A DNA stretch of 64,000 nt from assembly GCA_026724425.1 (NCBI GenBank), contig JAIUCV010000395.1, positions 496,001-560,000 on the forward strand, written 5' to 3'. Positions 22,500 to 33,799 of the stretch are shown in pieces. The notes beneath the pieces were generated by a model. The model was not told where the DNA came from, did not search any database, and worked only from the letters and a program-made list of their open reading frames with translations. The DNA is from Erythrophleum ivorense (taxonomy: Eukaryota > Streptophyta > Magnoliopsida > Fabales > Fabaceae). Each line of letters opens with the position of its first letter. The first letter of the stretch is position 1. The position numbers and the translations under genes were made by a program.

Positions 22500-23968
22500 A
22501 ATACATTGATACTCATTAAATTTACACCAAAAAATAAAAAGTAAATGTACAAGACACAATAAATTTTTAAGTAACTAAAAATTCATTCCATTATATTAAA
22601 GAAATTCTAACAATCATTTTTACACAAAATACGCAGTCCATAAGAAACCAAAATGGACAATATATGTCAAGTCAATAGGTGAATACACATGCATAATACT
22701 TTTAGCTTTACAAAATAGCTCATATCCTAGATGTCCCCTTTGAATAACCTTGGAACTTTGTCTTAATCTACACATACAAGTCAATGATGTCAGTGTTAAA
22801 AACAAGATTATGATTTAGTGAAGTGAAACATAAACAAATTATATGATAGTTAACTTCAATTTAATTAATGTATAGATATACTATTTTCATTACGATTGCT
22901 TAAAATGGAAGATCTTGGATGGCCATTAGGAGCACTATTACCATCTAGCACCCAAAATTCAAAATTATATTAAGAAGTCATTTAGACATAAACTTGCAAT
23001 AAGAAGGAAAGAAAGGTTATCTAAAATAAAAAATTTCATTTGACTAATACCTTCATGCGTAAAAGTGGAATAACAAATACATGATACTGTAAGTTTAATA
23101 AAAGGATTAGCTCCAAGTGAAGAGAAGGGTGGGAGGACATAATAAAAATAGATAAATATCATTAAGTGTGTTTGTGATTCTTTGCTTATAGGCTATATAT
23201 CAATGTTCCTTGAATCTAAAAAATTCTATTTAAATAATGAAGTCTAATGTAAACAATAATAAACTGAAGGTGAAGACATTATGCTATATACACAACTTGC
23301 ACAAGACAAGTCCAAAAGAGTAGTCCTTTGGAATGATATTAAGTTGGGATAAAGGGAAGCAAACAAAAGTACATTAATGCAAGACATAACCAATTATTAG
23401 GACTAGAATAGTTGTTAGTTCAAATCTTATGTTTCTATCAGTCTTTAGAATTAGATATCATATCATTCTCTTATTTCATGAGACAACTATAATGAATGAG
23501 TTTATTATCAAGATAGCTGACTAAATCCTGACATCACTAATATTTAAAATCTATCTCTAAAGCAAACCATCTTTGAAAATTTGGAGAGATTTAGAAAGTC
23601 TTTATGGAAAGTTCTGCAAAGACAAATCTAGAGGTCTGCTCTTTATAATGTCAATAAACACTTACAGAATGTCAATAACATCGGATGGCAATGCAAATTT
23701 AAAAGGACTAAAATAACAATATTGACATATATAGTACTAGTATCCTAGCAATAGTTGGCAGCAAGAAAAGCTTCATGATAAATAACAGAGGAATTGATGC
23801 ATAACATTCAACAAATCATTGGCCACAGACCCAAATAGGAGTGAAGATCTACTTCATAGGTTGAGAATATATCTCAAATGGCTAAAGAAAAAAAAATCCT
23901 TATTATTAAAGAAAAAGATTTTAGAAGAGGCTCCTCAGGAGCTAGCCTTGAAGATGGGAGAGGTTCAA

Positions 23969-24003
<35 letters not shown>

Positions 24004-24080
24004 TTAAGTAAAAGAATTATTGATATATACCTACACAACTACTCATTCATTATTGTCAGGTGATAATAGTATATATATAG
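22500..24080. other. AT-rich non-coding stretch
   Basis: No gene is supported. Short frames at 22620-22805, 22965-23162 and 23819-24063 are open by chance; the last runs into an (AT)n tract at about 23980-24002. Confidence 0.5.
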
Positions 24081-25680
24081 GACCCTAGGCGGTAGAGCCT
24101 CTTTTGGATCTAGTTGTTTGGCATTCACACTCATTTTCTCTTCAATTTTGTTTACTTTTTGAGTTTTTTCTTTGACAGGTAAAATACATTACCATTGGTA
24201 GACCTTGAAGATATAAATCTGACATCATACATGCAAAAATAACTTTTCTTACTTATAATTGTACAACCTATGTACGTATAACAACGTACATAATTAAAAG
24301 TGCGTTTAAATTTTTGCAGCTTCTTGAAGATTGGATTCGAAGTCTAATATATATATACATATATGAGCAAAGTTAATACCTAATGTAGAAGAATTAGAGT
24401 TTGGTTATTGATATAAATGAACATAAAAAATAATACAAAAACAAAGCAAGAAAAGAAAGAAATTAATTTCCTTTTTTAAAGTTATGAATTTTTCTAAAAA
24501 TTTATTTTGACAAAAAAATTATTAGAAATTAAAAATATGTTTTAAAAAAAGAAAAAAGAAAGATCCTTTTTAAAATAAAAAATGCCATTCCTAAAAATAA
24601 AAGACCAAAAAAATTAATTAAAAAATCAAAGAAAACTCATTCAAGAAACAAAAATCATAAAATATAAAAACATAAAAAAATAAAATTCATAAAAAATAAA
24701 AATAAATAAAAATAAAAAGAGAAAAAGTAAAGAAATAAAATTAACTCTGTTTTTTACAAAATTAAAATGCCTAACTAACTGGAAAGTTGTTTTTTCTTGT
24801 GAATGACAAAATAATTATTATTCTCTTTCTCTTTTTATAAAAAAAGTTAGTTAAAAAAGGAAAATCTTATTTTTCAAAAAAAAAACACAGCCAAAAAAAT
24901 TTTAAAAAGAAGATATTTTTTTAAAAAAATTTACTTAAGTAAAAATATCATTCCAATAATCAAAATCAAAAATTTAAAACAAAGGGAGAAAGAGAAAATT
25001 TCCTTTAAAATATCCAAAAAAATCAAAAAATACAAAAATAACAAAATCAAAAAAATATAAAATATGTTAAAAAAAAAAAGAGTAAAAAAGTGAAATTAAT
25101 TAAGTTTTTATAAATTAAAACATACAACCCAACTTCAAAATTATTTTATTTGCAAAAATCTAAATGATTTTTACTTTCTTTTTCTTTTCACAAAAATTAA
25201 AAAAATACTGACCAATTGACATAGTCTTTTTCTTTGTCAAATTATATAAACTTTAATCCCTTCAATAAGATAGGTAGGCTATAGATTCTCATTTTAGGTT
25301 AAATCTGTCCTTTGTAAATAAATATTTTCTTAATTTCTTTTTTTCTTATTTTACATGTAATTGTTAGAGGGGTTAAAATAGAATAGAGACTATATTAATT
25401 TTACACAATTAACGTAAAGTAACCATTCTTAGAAACGGGTATAATAGAATGCATAATACTTTCTTCACTTATAATCAATTCATGAACCTATATCTAGTTG
25501 GCAAATCATTTTCCATATAAAAAAGTATTTTTTAAGTTTTACCTTTTAAAATTAAAATGTTGGTGGAGACTCTACTACTTGATTTGATTTTCATTTTCAA
25601 AAATCAAAATTTTTAAAATCTTTCTTATGCCACACGGTCGCATTTTGGCTATGACATCAGGTTCTAAAATTTTTGTTGTT
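24080..25680. other. A-rich block with possible Ogre-type retrotransposon junction
   Basis: From about 24420 to 25250 the top strand is overwhelmingly A (runs such as AAAATAAAAATAAA), a strong strand asymmetry. Near its right end TTGGTGGAGACTCTACT (about 25560) resembles the TGGCGACTCTGCTGGGG primer-binding site of Ogre-type Ty3 elements. Shortly after comes CCACACGGTCGCATTTTGGC, a phrase I associate with the same lineage. This would make the A-rich block part of a decayed LTR or leader. No second LTR or pol gene is visible, so this stays tentative. Confidence 0.3.
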
Positions 25681-26334
25681 GTTTTTTCCTTTTTTTTAAT
25701 TATTGTTCAACTCCTCCCTTCCTTAGGACAACGAGTGAGGCTTGGGTTCTTAGTTAAGTTGCAAGTTGAAAAATAAGTAGTTATAGATAGACATACTTAA
25801 TACTAAATAAACTTTCCCTTTTTGCTTTATCAAAATTTTCTTACCTATATCGAATTAAAACTAATGTGGCTAATGGTTAAGTTTTTTTTTTTAGCTATTG
25901 TGATTTTTAGTTTTCTCTATTAATGTAATTGTTATGAGTTGATGAAGATCCATTTGTTCTTCCTTGCACATAATGTTAGTTATTGTAATTTTCAATTTTG
26001 TTTATTGCTTCTTTTTTGCTCAACAACATAGAGATCCATATATAAAAACAAATATTGCAAAGGGTCTATACATAAACATTTAGACACACTTATTTTTTGA
26101 GATGTACTAATTCTTGAATGATAGTATTAATATTTTTGTTAATAACTAGAAAATTATAAAGATAAACAAACAAAATAAAAAGACATTAACCATGCCATAT
26201 ACTAGTATAATAAAAAGCTTTGTATGAAAAAAAAAAGTAAAGAAAAGATGGTAAGTTCATTTTAGTAAGCAAACTATTTGAATTTTAAATGTAATTTGAG
26301 ATATACCACCTATATCTTCAAATTTGTTAGAAGT

Positions 26335-27050
26335 TGAGTTTGGGGGTCCAGTCACACAGGGAATCGTGTAAGCTATAGTCCACAAACATAATGATCGATC
26401 TTACATCACTGACAAAGTTAAAGCTATCTATGTAAGTGTTTGAATGACATAGGTGTTAACTTTTGATTTTATTGAAAGTCTTTATCTTTCAATTGATTTA
26501 TTACATTCTATTTCAATTTGCAAAAATAGATTGCTAGGTTTTAGTCTAAGGACTCTTCTTTTCAAGAAATTTTTAGTAATGATTCATTAGCCGGAGTTTT
26601 AGGAAGCAAAGAGCACTGTTGTTGAGTCCAAGAAATGAGATCTAGTGTTTGCCTAATCCAAGTGTTCAAATGTTAGGCTTATGGGAGTCTATTTGGACTT
26701 TTTTTACACAAAATTACAAAATGAGCTTGTTGTTGCTCATTTTAGAGCATAAATGGTTGAGAGAGACGAATAACAATGATAAGTAGAGGCAAAAAATGTT
26801 GCAATTATTAAACGACAATAATAAATGGATACAATTATGACTTTCATACTCTAAAGTTTTTAGCTTTACCATTAAAGCTTGCAGCCATACAAGTTTGAAG
26901 GATAATTTTCTAAATTTATATTCTAGTTAAACCACATAAATGAATTTTTTTTTATGTTTAATTTTTGACTAATAATATTTTGTTTTGAATTCTAAAGACC
27001 AAGTGATTAGAATAGCAAATACTAACCTACTAATGATAGTCATTCCCCAT
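26335..27050 (+). pseudogene. PF03004 gene remnant of CACTA copy C
   Basis: Only the C-terminal part survives. A stop-containing frame gives GGPVTQGIV.AIVHKHND and ITDKVKAIYV, matching the GPSH...HKHKDG...NEQVKA segment of copy B (62530-62630) and the T.THKDG...N..A pattern of PF03004 proteins. The following intron-like 500 bp and a last-exon-like stretch near 26999 also match copies A and B. The upstream two-thirds is absent. Confidence 0.55.
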
Positions 27051-27398
27051 AATAATAGATATATTGTTTAAATAGATTTTATGATTACATTTGTATTGGC
27101 TTATTTGTAGATTAATGGAATATAAATTTATTTGTAATTTTAATAGTATTATGGTTGTTGTTATTGAAAGTTAGTTATTGTCATATATGTTACTAAAAAT
27201 TATTGCTATTGGGAATTGATTGATAGATATATTGGTTAAAATTTATTATTACAAGTTTAGGGAAAAATTTTGGATAAAATGGTTTATTTTAAATTTTTTT
27301 TAAAAAAATGGAAGCAATGATTAAAATCATCATCTTAAATAAAATCAAAGTGGTTTATAACCATGGCTAGACCATATCTTAAGTACAATCTTACCCAT

Positions 27399-29922
27399 TG
27401 TTACACCCCTATATAGACATAATCTATGAGTTGAACTTGCATCCATAAGCCTTCTTTCGACCAGAATCAAAAATATAGAAGGAGCAACAATAAGCTAAAT
27501 TAAAATTTTAAGAAATTTAAGAATGCTTTGCTTGACTAAAAAGTTCACACGATAATACAAGAGGTTTAATTACATTCTAGTCAATTGTAGAAATTTTGGC
27601 CAAATATCTCCTAAATATAGGATTGCTTGAAGTTTCTACAAATAACTAAAAAACTAATCAAAATAATAAATAGAGTTTTACTCTCAACCTGAAGCAATAA
27701 ACAATAACTAATGGAGGTGGGAACCCTGCCTATGCATCAATGGAGCTATAGCTGAAAGGAAACAATATGCCTAATACAATTCAAATAGTACTTCACCCAA
27801 AAAAAACTCTAGCAAAAATCATACAATGCTCAACAATCAGGATTAGTCATTCTTATGCTATCGAAACCAATTACACTACCATATGTAATGAAAAGAAAAA
27901 TTTTAAAGTAAAGAGTTTAAGTCTCAATGAGCAGATAATACTATGATAAAAGCACATGTTATGCATAATAGCCTATTTTTAGACTTGAAATTTATGCTAT
28001 AAGCATAAAAAATGACATGGTATCTATTAAATTTATTTTTTTCATTATTTGTAATAGATAACTCAATAATGCACATAAACGAACCTTTATAAAATCATTC
28101 ATGAAGATACAATTAATGCGTCTAAATAGAATTAATTCAAATGGATGCAAACGCATCATTCGCCAAGGCAATTATACAAAGGGGTATCTTCTGCTTAACA
28201 ATTCAAATAGATCCACATGTGGTGGCCAACATATGGGGCTAGCAACATCCCTGCTAGATGGGGTTCAAATCAAGGTACACCAAGGCTAATAACTATTATT
28301 TCTAGCTACAGGATTTTATATTAGACATATTCTGAGTTTAACACTACCATGCATTAACAAAAGATAGATCAAACAATCAAATATTTAATTACCAAGTATT
28401 TTTAACCAACTAATCAATTGCTAAGATATTCCAATAACAATAATTTGTAATTCTTTTTTAGAAATAAAGTAACAAAATCCAATTTACAAATCTATTAACT
28501 TACAATAAACAAGAAGTATAAATACTTATAACAAGTATTAACTACTTATTGTGTATAGTGACACCATAAATTCTTTTGAGCCTTAATCTAACTAAGCACT
28601 TGATATGGGGTTATCTCTGGAACCTCTTTAAAATGCCTATAAACAATCTACATCACTAGGTAGCATATTAAATTGCATAGGGTCAAATTAATCTTACTTG
28701 TCATTATCTCTCTTAAAAATATAACCTCTATGCTGCAATAAGACATTCCTAGTTAAATTCAACATTTAGGTCCTAATTCATAAGTTTTCTAATTTCTTTA
28801 CCTATCTCATTTGACCTTCAAAGTTATAACATCAGTATAATTTCCTTTCTTAGTCCCTAAATTCCCTTACCATTCACAAGCTATATAATTAAACCCTCCC
28901 TTCCTAAAATTTGTTTAGGTAAGTTGTCTTTCATTAACCTAGACCTTAAGCCAACATAACCTAAATAATAGAATAAACCAAGTTGCAAGTTTGGAAATTT
29001 CTCTTGAACCTTATGCTTATAAAAATCTCTAAATCTATTTAACACACAAATTTACCATATCCAAAATTCTAAACATAACTTCCCTTAAATAGTCATACAA
29101 AAAAAAAAACACTTTCGACCAACTTGAAGGAGTTAAGAATAAAGAATATAAAGTTAATATTAATATAGGAAGACCTTAAATTTCTAAATTTTTAGACCAA
29201 AACTTGGTTGGATATTTTCCCCTAATTAGACATAAAATGAAGCAAGTTTCAAAGATTTAATTCCCTTAAAGCAAAAATTTAAACTTCAGCAACCGAAAAA
29301 AAAGATGGGGAAAGGTGCTAGTTCTTACTGAGAAATCAAAGGAGGAATGAAGTGGAATGATAGCAATTCACTTAAAGCACAAAACCTCACCCTAACTCCA
29401 TCTAATGTTGTTCCCTTGATAGTGAATAAGACAGATGTAGCAACTAGTTCAGGCTCTAGTTTTGTGGCATATAAGGTAACTGGAGGAAGGTGAATGAAAG
29501 GGAAGGGAGGAGAGAAAGAACGAAAGAGAATGGAGAGGTATGAGAGGAGGAAGAATGGAAAAGATCAGAGAAATGGAGAGAGAGATCCACGGCTACTGCA
29601 ACACGATAGGGAAAAGGAAAGTAGAGAGAAAAAAATATAAGTTGTCAGATTATTTTAATATATCTTGGTTAAAATTAGATTTTGGCCGTACCATAAGATC
29701 AAAATCATTTAATATAGCTCTTATAACATCCCATCCACTTCTTAAAGAAATTTAAAACTCGTAAAAATGTCACAACTCATTGTGCCACTCCTTCTCTTTC
29801 TAAACTATTTTCTCTTTCGAAAGTAGTTTTATTTTATTTTGTTTTATAATTTACCTAATTATACTCTAATTTTTAAGCTATTAAGGACCCAATTGAAATA
29901 AAAATTTGTTTAGAGTGTTACA
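27399..29922. mobile_element. Probable solo LTR, 2.5 kb, in CACTA copy C
   Basis: It starts TGTTACACCCC and ends GTGTTACA. In the other direction that reads TGTAACACTC...GGGGTGTAACA, the style of Tekay/Del-type Ty3 LTRs. The flanking 5 bp are CCCAT and CCAAT, one mismatch from a perfect duplication. CACTA subterminal sequence lies directly on both sides, which supports insertion into it. The interior has no gag-pol; a purine-rich part (29480-29560) gives only a spurious frame. One LTR without a partner implies unequal recombination. Confidence 0.6.
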
Positions 29923-30689
29923 CCAATAGTTCCTAAAAATTGTGGTTAAAGCCTTCTCAATGGATGGTTTAACTACAAATTTGAAAACTATGGCTAAAAG
30001 GTTGAGCCACAGTTATAATAGTAGCCACAATTATAATAGTGGCTAAAGCCATTAAAAAATCATGGCTAAACCTGCATTTTCTTTCTTGTAGTGTATATGC
30101 AAGACTTGCGTTCCATGGCTCACATTAAGAAGGCCGCCCTTATTTTAAAATCTCTATATCATCTAATGAGTAAATAAATCCAAGGTGATAATGATGGTTG
30201 TTACTCTATAGCATCATTATTATTTATTATTATCATCATTAGTAGCATTATTATTTGTTACTATTAAATAAATTGAAAAAAAAACACAAGCATACAACCT
30301 AAGGATCTTATATTTGTAAATGAATTCAATTTCTATCTCCACTCTTTTCTTACATTTTATCAATATTTTTAAAATTAGATCAATTATTCAACTAGTGAAA
30401 ACACTAATTCACAATTCATTAGTTCAACCGTGGCTAAATTGATGATAATTATATATATAAATTTATATTATTTTATATATTAAAATTTTAATATAATAAA
30501 TAATAACAAGTAAATATTAATCAATTTTGAAACAGATTATGACTAATTATATATAAAAACAAATTAAACATGATATAATATTTAAATTTTAATTTGTTTA
30601 ATATATATATAATTTTTAAGAAAAATTATATGAAGTTTATTTTTATTTTTTATCTATTATATTAAAACTTTGCAATTATAAACAAAGTA

Positions 30690-30970
30690 GCATTAGTGGC
30701 TTAATGGTAAAGTCATGGTTTATCATTTCAAGGGTCAAGGGGTTTGAATCCCATGATAGATGTTTTGCTAGCTCAAATGGAGAAGGCGTTGGCTAGTTCC
30801 AAAAGTCAAGGGTTCAAATCTCATAATGGAAGTTGTGATTTACTAAAATAGAAGCAAAATAGATGCTTTTATATAAAATATTGCATTATACAATTAGAAG
30901 TGCTTGCTGACTTAATGGAGAAGGCGTTGGCTAGCATGTGGAGGGATGCGGTTCGAGACTCCATGAAGCT
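30690..30970 (+). repeat. Triple tRNA-like (SINE-type) module
   Basis: Three successive segments look like pol III promoters. Module 1 has TGGCTTAATGG (30697) and GGTTTGAATCC (30741). Module 2 has TAGCTCAAATGG (30769) and GGTTCAAATCT (30811). Module 3 has TGACTTAATGGAGAAGGCG (30907) and GGTTCGAGACTCC (30950). A- to B-box spacing of about 43 bp is tRNA-like in each. Modules 2 and 3 share GGAGAAGGCGTTGGCTAG. None folds as a complete tRNA by eye, so these are tRNA-derived repeats, not genes. Confidence 0.55.
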
Positions 30971-31291
30971 AATTTTGTGAAATAGCAATGCAAACTGGTT
31001 CAATCTAATTTTTAACCAAATTTGACCAATTCTAAGACATTTTCAAATCGAATAGATGATTAATTCACCAGTTTTTCAATTCAACCAATTGGTCCAGTCC
31101 GGTTATAATAACATTACTTTTTACCCTTAAAGTCTTGTCTTCCTTTGATAAAAAAGACACACATATATATATTAGGATGACAAACTACTATTTCAAATAA
31201 TTAATCAATCCAATATTTCCTAACTAATATTAATCGAATCCTGCCCTTTTGAGATCTTATTTGAATTGAAGATTGACAAATCAACAAATTT

Positions 31292-31558
31292 CACTAAAAA
31301 AAATCGATTTTAGTGGCAACATTTCATCATTGCTAGATCTTCATTGAAACTTCCATGATACAAGGTTTTTAGTGACAGCAAAAATATAGCCATAAAAAAG
31401 AAAAAGAGATTTAGTGGCAATAAATGTTATTGCTAAATATATATAATGGTGACATTGTCATCATTAAAATCACATTTATTTTGCATTTAAAGAAAGTCGC
31501 CACTAAAATAGGGCTTTTAATGATTATGTTAGTTGCTACAAAAGTTCTTCTAGTAGTG
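31292..31558. mobile_element. Small CACTA-like non-autonomous element
   Basis: It begins CACTAAAAAAAATCG and ends CTTCTAGTAGTG (CACTACTAGAAG in reverse). Between are repeats of TTTAGTGGCAA and variants in both orientations (31308, 31409, 31498), the normal subterminal pattern. The 3-bp flanks (TTT and ATG) do not match, so either the boundaries have decayed or one end belongs to another copy. Confidence 0.5.
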
Positions 31559-31859
31559 ATGTAACTTATCACCACTATAAGAGACTTTTAGTAATAACAA
31601 TAATTGCTACTAAAAAATCATTAATTTCAAGTATACAAAAGTATCATCCTTAAATAGTAGCAATCATACTTTAGGAGTAAAGACTTACCACAAATTCTCC
31701 CTCATAAACACACATTTATAAATATTCCACTTAGTGTTCACATTTAATATTTGCACTTAACACTTATTATCATTAACCTTAATACAGTTAAGATATTAGT
31801 TATTATAATATAGTAGCATGTCTACATAATTATTTAAAAATTTAAAAGTACAAATTAAA

Positions 31860-32372
31860 CTAAACTATATAAGTGATGGCCTAAAAATTGGATTAGATTT
31901 TGGATGACTGGTCTACAAAAAACTTAATCGAACCCACGAAACTTTTCCAACCAAGAGAGTGCCTCGTGATCTTCCTGCAATCAACCAAGAAATATCTTGC
32001 AATCTAGCTAAGATCTTGCTAATCTTACTCACCTTGAGAGGTCATTACACACACTCAAGTGGACCACATGCTCACCTATTTCCCCACTTAAATTGCCTTA
32101 TTAAAGATAGTTAGCAAGATTCCTTAATTACAAGATTGCCACTAACATCAACTATAAAAATTATAAGGGAATCTTAACTCTTAGGTATAAATCCTTTCTC
32201 TTATGTTGTTTTCATCTATTCAATCATCTTATTGACTTAATTGTTAGAGTCCAGACCCAAGGTGCCTAGGCTTTTTGTACTTTTAAAAGTCTAACCACTG
32301 CTTTCCATTTTACACCAACCTAGAGATCATTGAAGATAAAAATAAGAACATTATTGGCGCTGTCTATAAGAA
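31860..32372 (+). mobile_element. LTR end and primer-binding site of a Tat/Retand-like Ty3 element
   Basis: TGGCGCTGTCTATAAG at 32355 is one or two changes from the TGGCGCCGTCTGTGGGAA phrase that directly follows the 5' LTR in many plant Ty3 elements. Upstream, a TATA-like segment (ATAAAAATTATAAGG), CTTATTGACTTAATTGTTAGAGTCC and a cysteine-box-like pyrimidine part follow the usual R/U5 layout of that group. The LTR start was not located. No gag-pol is recognisable to the right; the 115-bp tandem repeats at 33065 could be part of its leader. Confidence 0.5.
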
Positions 32373-33064
32373 ACCATGAATCTTAATCTATTATGTCTTA
32401 ATCAAGACTACTAATGTGAAGGAACACATGATTTGCACTTGCAATCATCAATGAAGGTAATGGAAGACTGAAAGATCAAAGGAATGATAAAGATAGAAGT
32501 TGTAGTGGATCAATCTTATTGAAAGCTTCATGCCAAAGATCCCTTTACTCTTGACATAGATCTTCACATGGATTCCATTTGAAAATTTTGTTGGAGCCAA
32601 ACAATATTGCTTGTAAAAGTGGGACTTGCCACCTTTATTTCAAATGAACCATACATACTTCAAATACCAAATATTTTTGCCACCTTTACCACCTTTTATT
32701 TCAATCAAACATTACTTCAATTCATAACCTTGACCATCACCCCATATTGATTAACCCACTCCAATACCTAAACTCATTCTTGGTATATGGCCCAACATAT
32801 AATCAAATATGCCTAACACCCATTAGCATAGGCTATAATGTAAGAGCATATATTGATTGGATTTCAAATTCCATTCCAACTAGATCCTTACAACCATAAC
32901 CTTTAAGACTATATTAAAGCTTTGGAAAAATTATTTTCAAGAATTATAAATTTGCAAAATTTACAATGAATGACCTTAAAAACTCAAATTATTTAGAAGG
33001 CCAAAAGGACTTGATTTATTTTATGAGTGGAAGAAAATACCCACCAGATTTAGTTATCACCTAG

Positions 33065-33610
33065 AAATCTTAAAGTTACAAGGGGCTTTTAAAATTATTA
33101 TTACATGGTTTTTTTATTTTTTTACCACATTTATTTAGTATTATTGTTTATTACTTTTTCAAATTAGTTACCATTTAAGCATCCTAAAGTTACAAAGGAC
33201 TTTTAGGATAACTTTAGGATTATTACTACCCAATTTCAGATTTTTTACTACACTAATTTAGCATTCTTGTTTGTTACTTCTTTAATTAGTTACCACTAAT
33301 GATTCCTAGAGCTATAAGAGACTTTTATGCTTACTACTATTAGGTTTTAAATTTGCTACCACATTGATTCAGCATTCTTGTTTGTCACTTTTTCAAGTAG
33401 TTAACTACTTAGGCTTCCTAAAGTTACAAGGGATTTTTAAGATTATTACTATCAAGTTGTAGGTTTTTTACCACCTTACTTCTTAACTCTTTGCATGCAA
33501 GGATACAACATAAGAAAGTTACAACCTAGTCTTTCTAAAATGGCAAAGGACTTCTATAATTATTATTACCTAGTCTTATGTTTATTACCACCTTGTTTCC
33601 CAACTCTAGA
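33065..33610. repeat. Tandem repeat, about 115-bp unit, about 5 diverged copies
   Basis: The phrase CTAAAGTTACAAGGGACTTTT and close variants recur at about 33068, 33182, 33305, 33416 and 33525. Each is followed by a TTATTACTACC-like segment, TTTTTTACCAC, and in most units CATTCTTGTTTGTTAC. Spacing is 105-123 bp. It lies 700 bp downstream of the Retand-like primer site. Tandem repeats in untranslated parts are known for the Tat/Retand lineage. Confidence 0.85.
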
Positions 33611-33799
33611 TAATCAATCTTGGCTTTTTTACTTCCTTGAAAAGAAGCTACCAACCTAGTCATAACACCAATGTATGTTGGAATCAGCCATCAACATTTC
33701 TTTTATACAACATCCATTGGTTGCCACTAATGCTTCTTAAAAAATTGATTAGCTACATCAGAGTTGTGACTTGTATGAATGTGCCTATAATGTAAGTGA

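Larger units (their letters stand above)
26330..30093 (+). mobile_element. CACTA element copy C, 3' part, interrupted by a solo LTR
   Basis: The 3' tip TTTCTTGTAGTG ends at 30093 (CACTACAAGAAA in reverse, a standard CACTA end). It is preceded by subterminal repeats of TGGCTAAA and its complement (29935-30070). Upstream of the LTR insertion the sequence aligns with the PF03004 gene region of copies A and B. It has a VHKHNDRSYITDKVKA block (26380-26430), the intron phrase around TTCATTAGCCGGAG (26580), and an ACCAAGTGATTAGAATAG counterpart of the last exon (26999). The 5' part, including any TNP2, is missing or unrecognisable. It has the same orientation as copy B. Confidence 0.65.

Noticed and set aside
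30690..30970. Functional tRNA genes
   Set aside because: A- and B-box-like motifs are present, but no complete cloverleaf with proper acceptor and anticodon stems can be drawn for any of the three modules.
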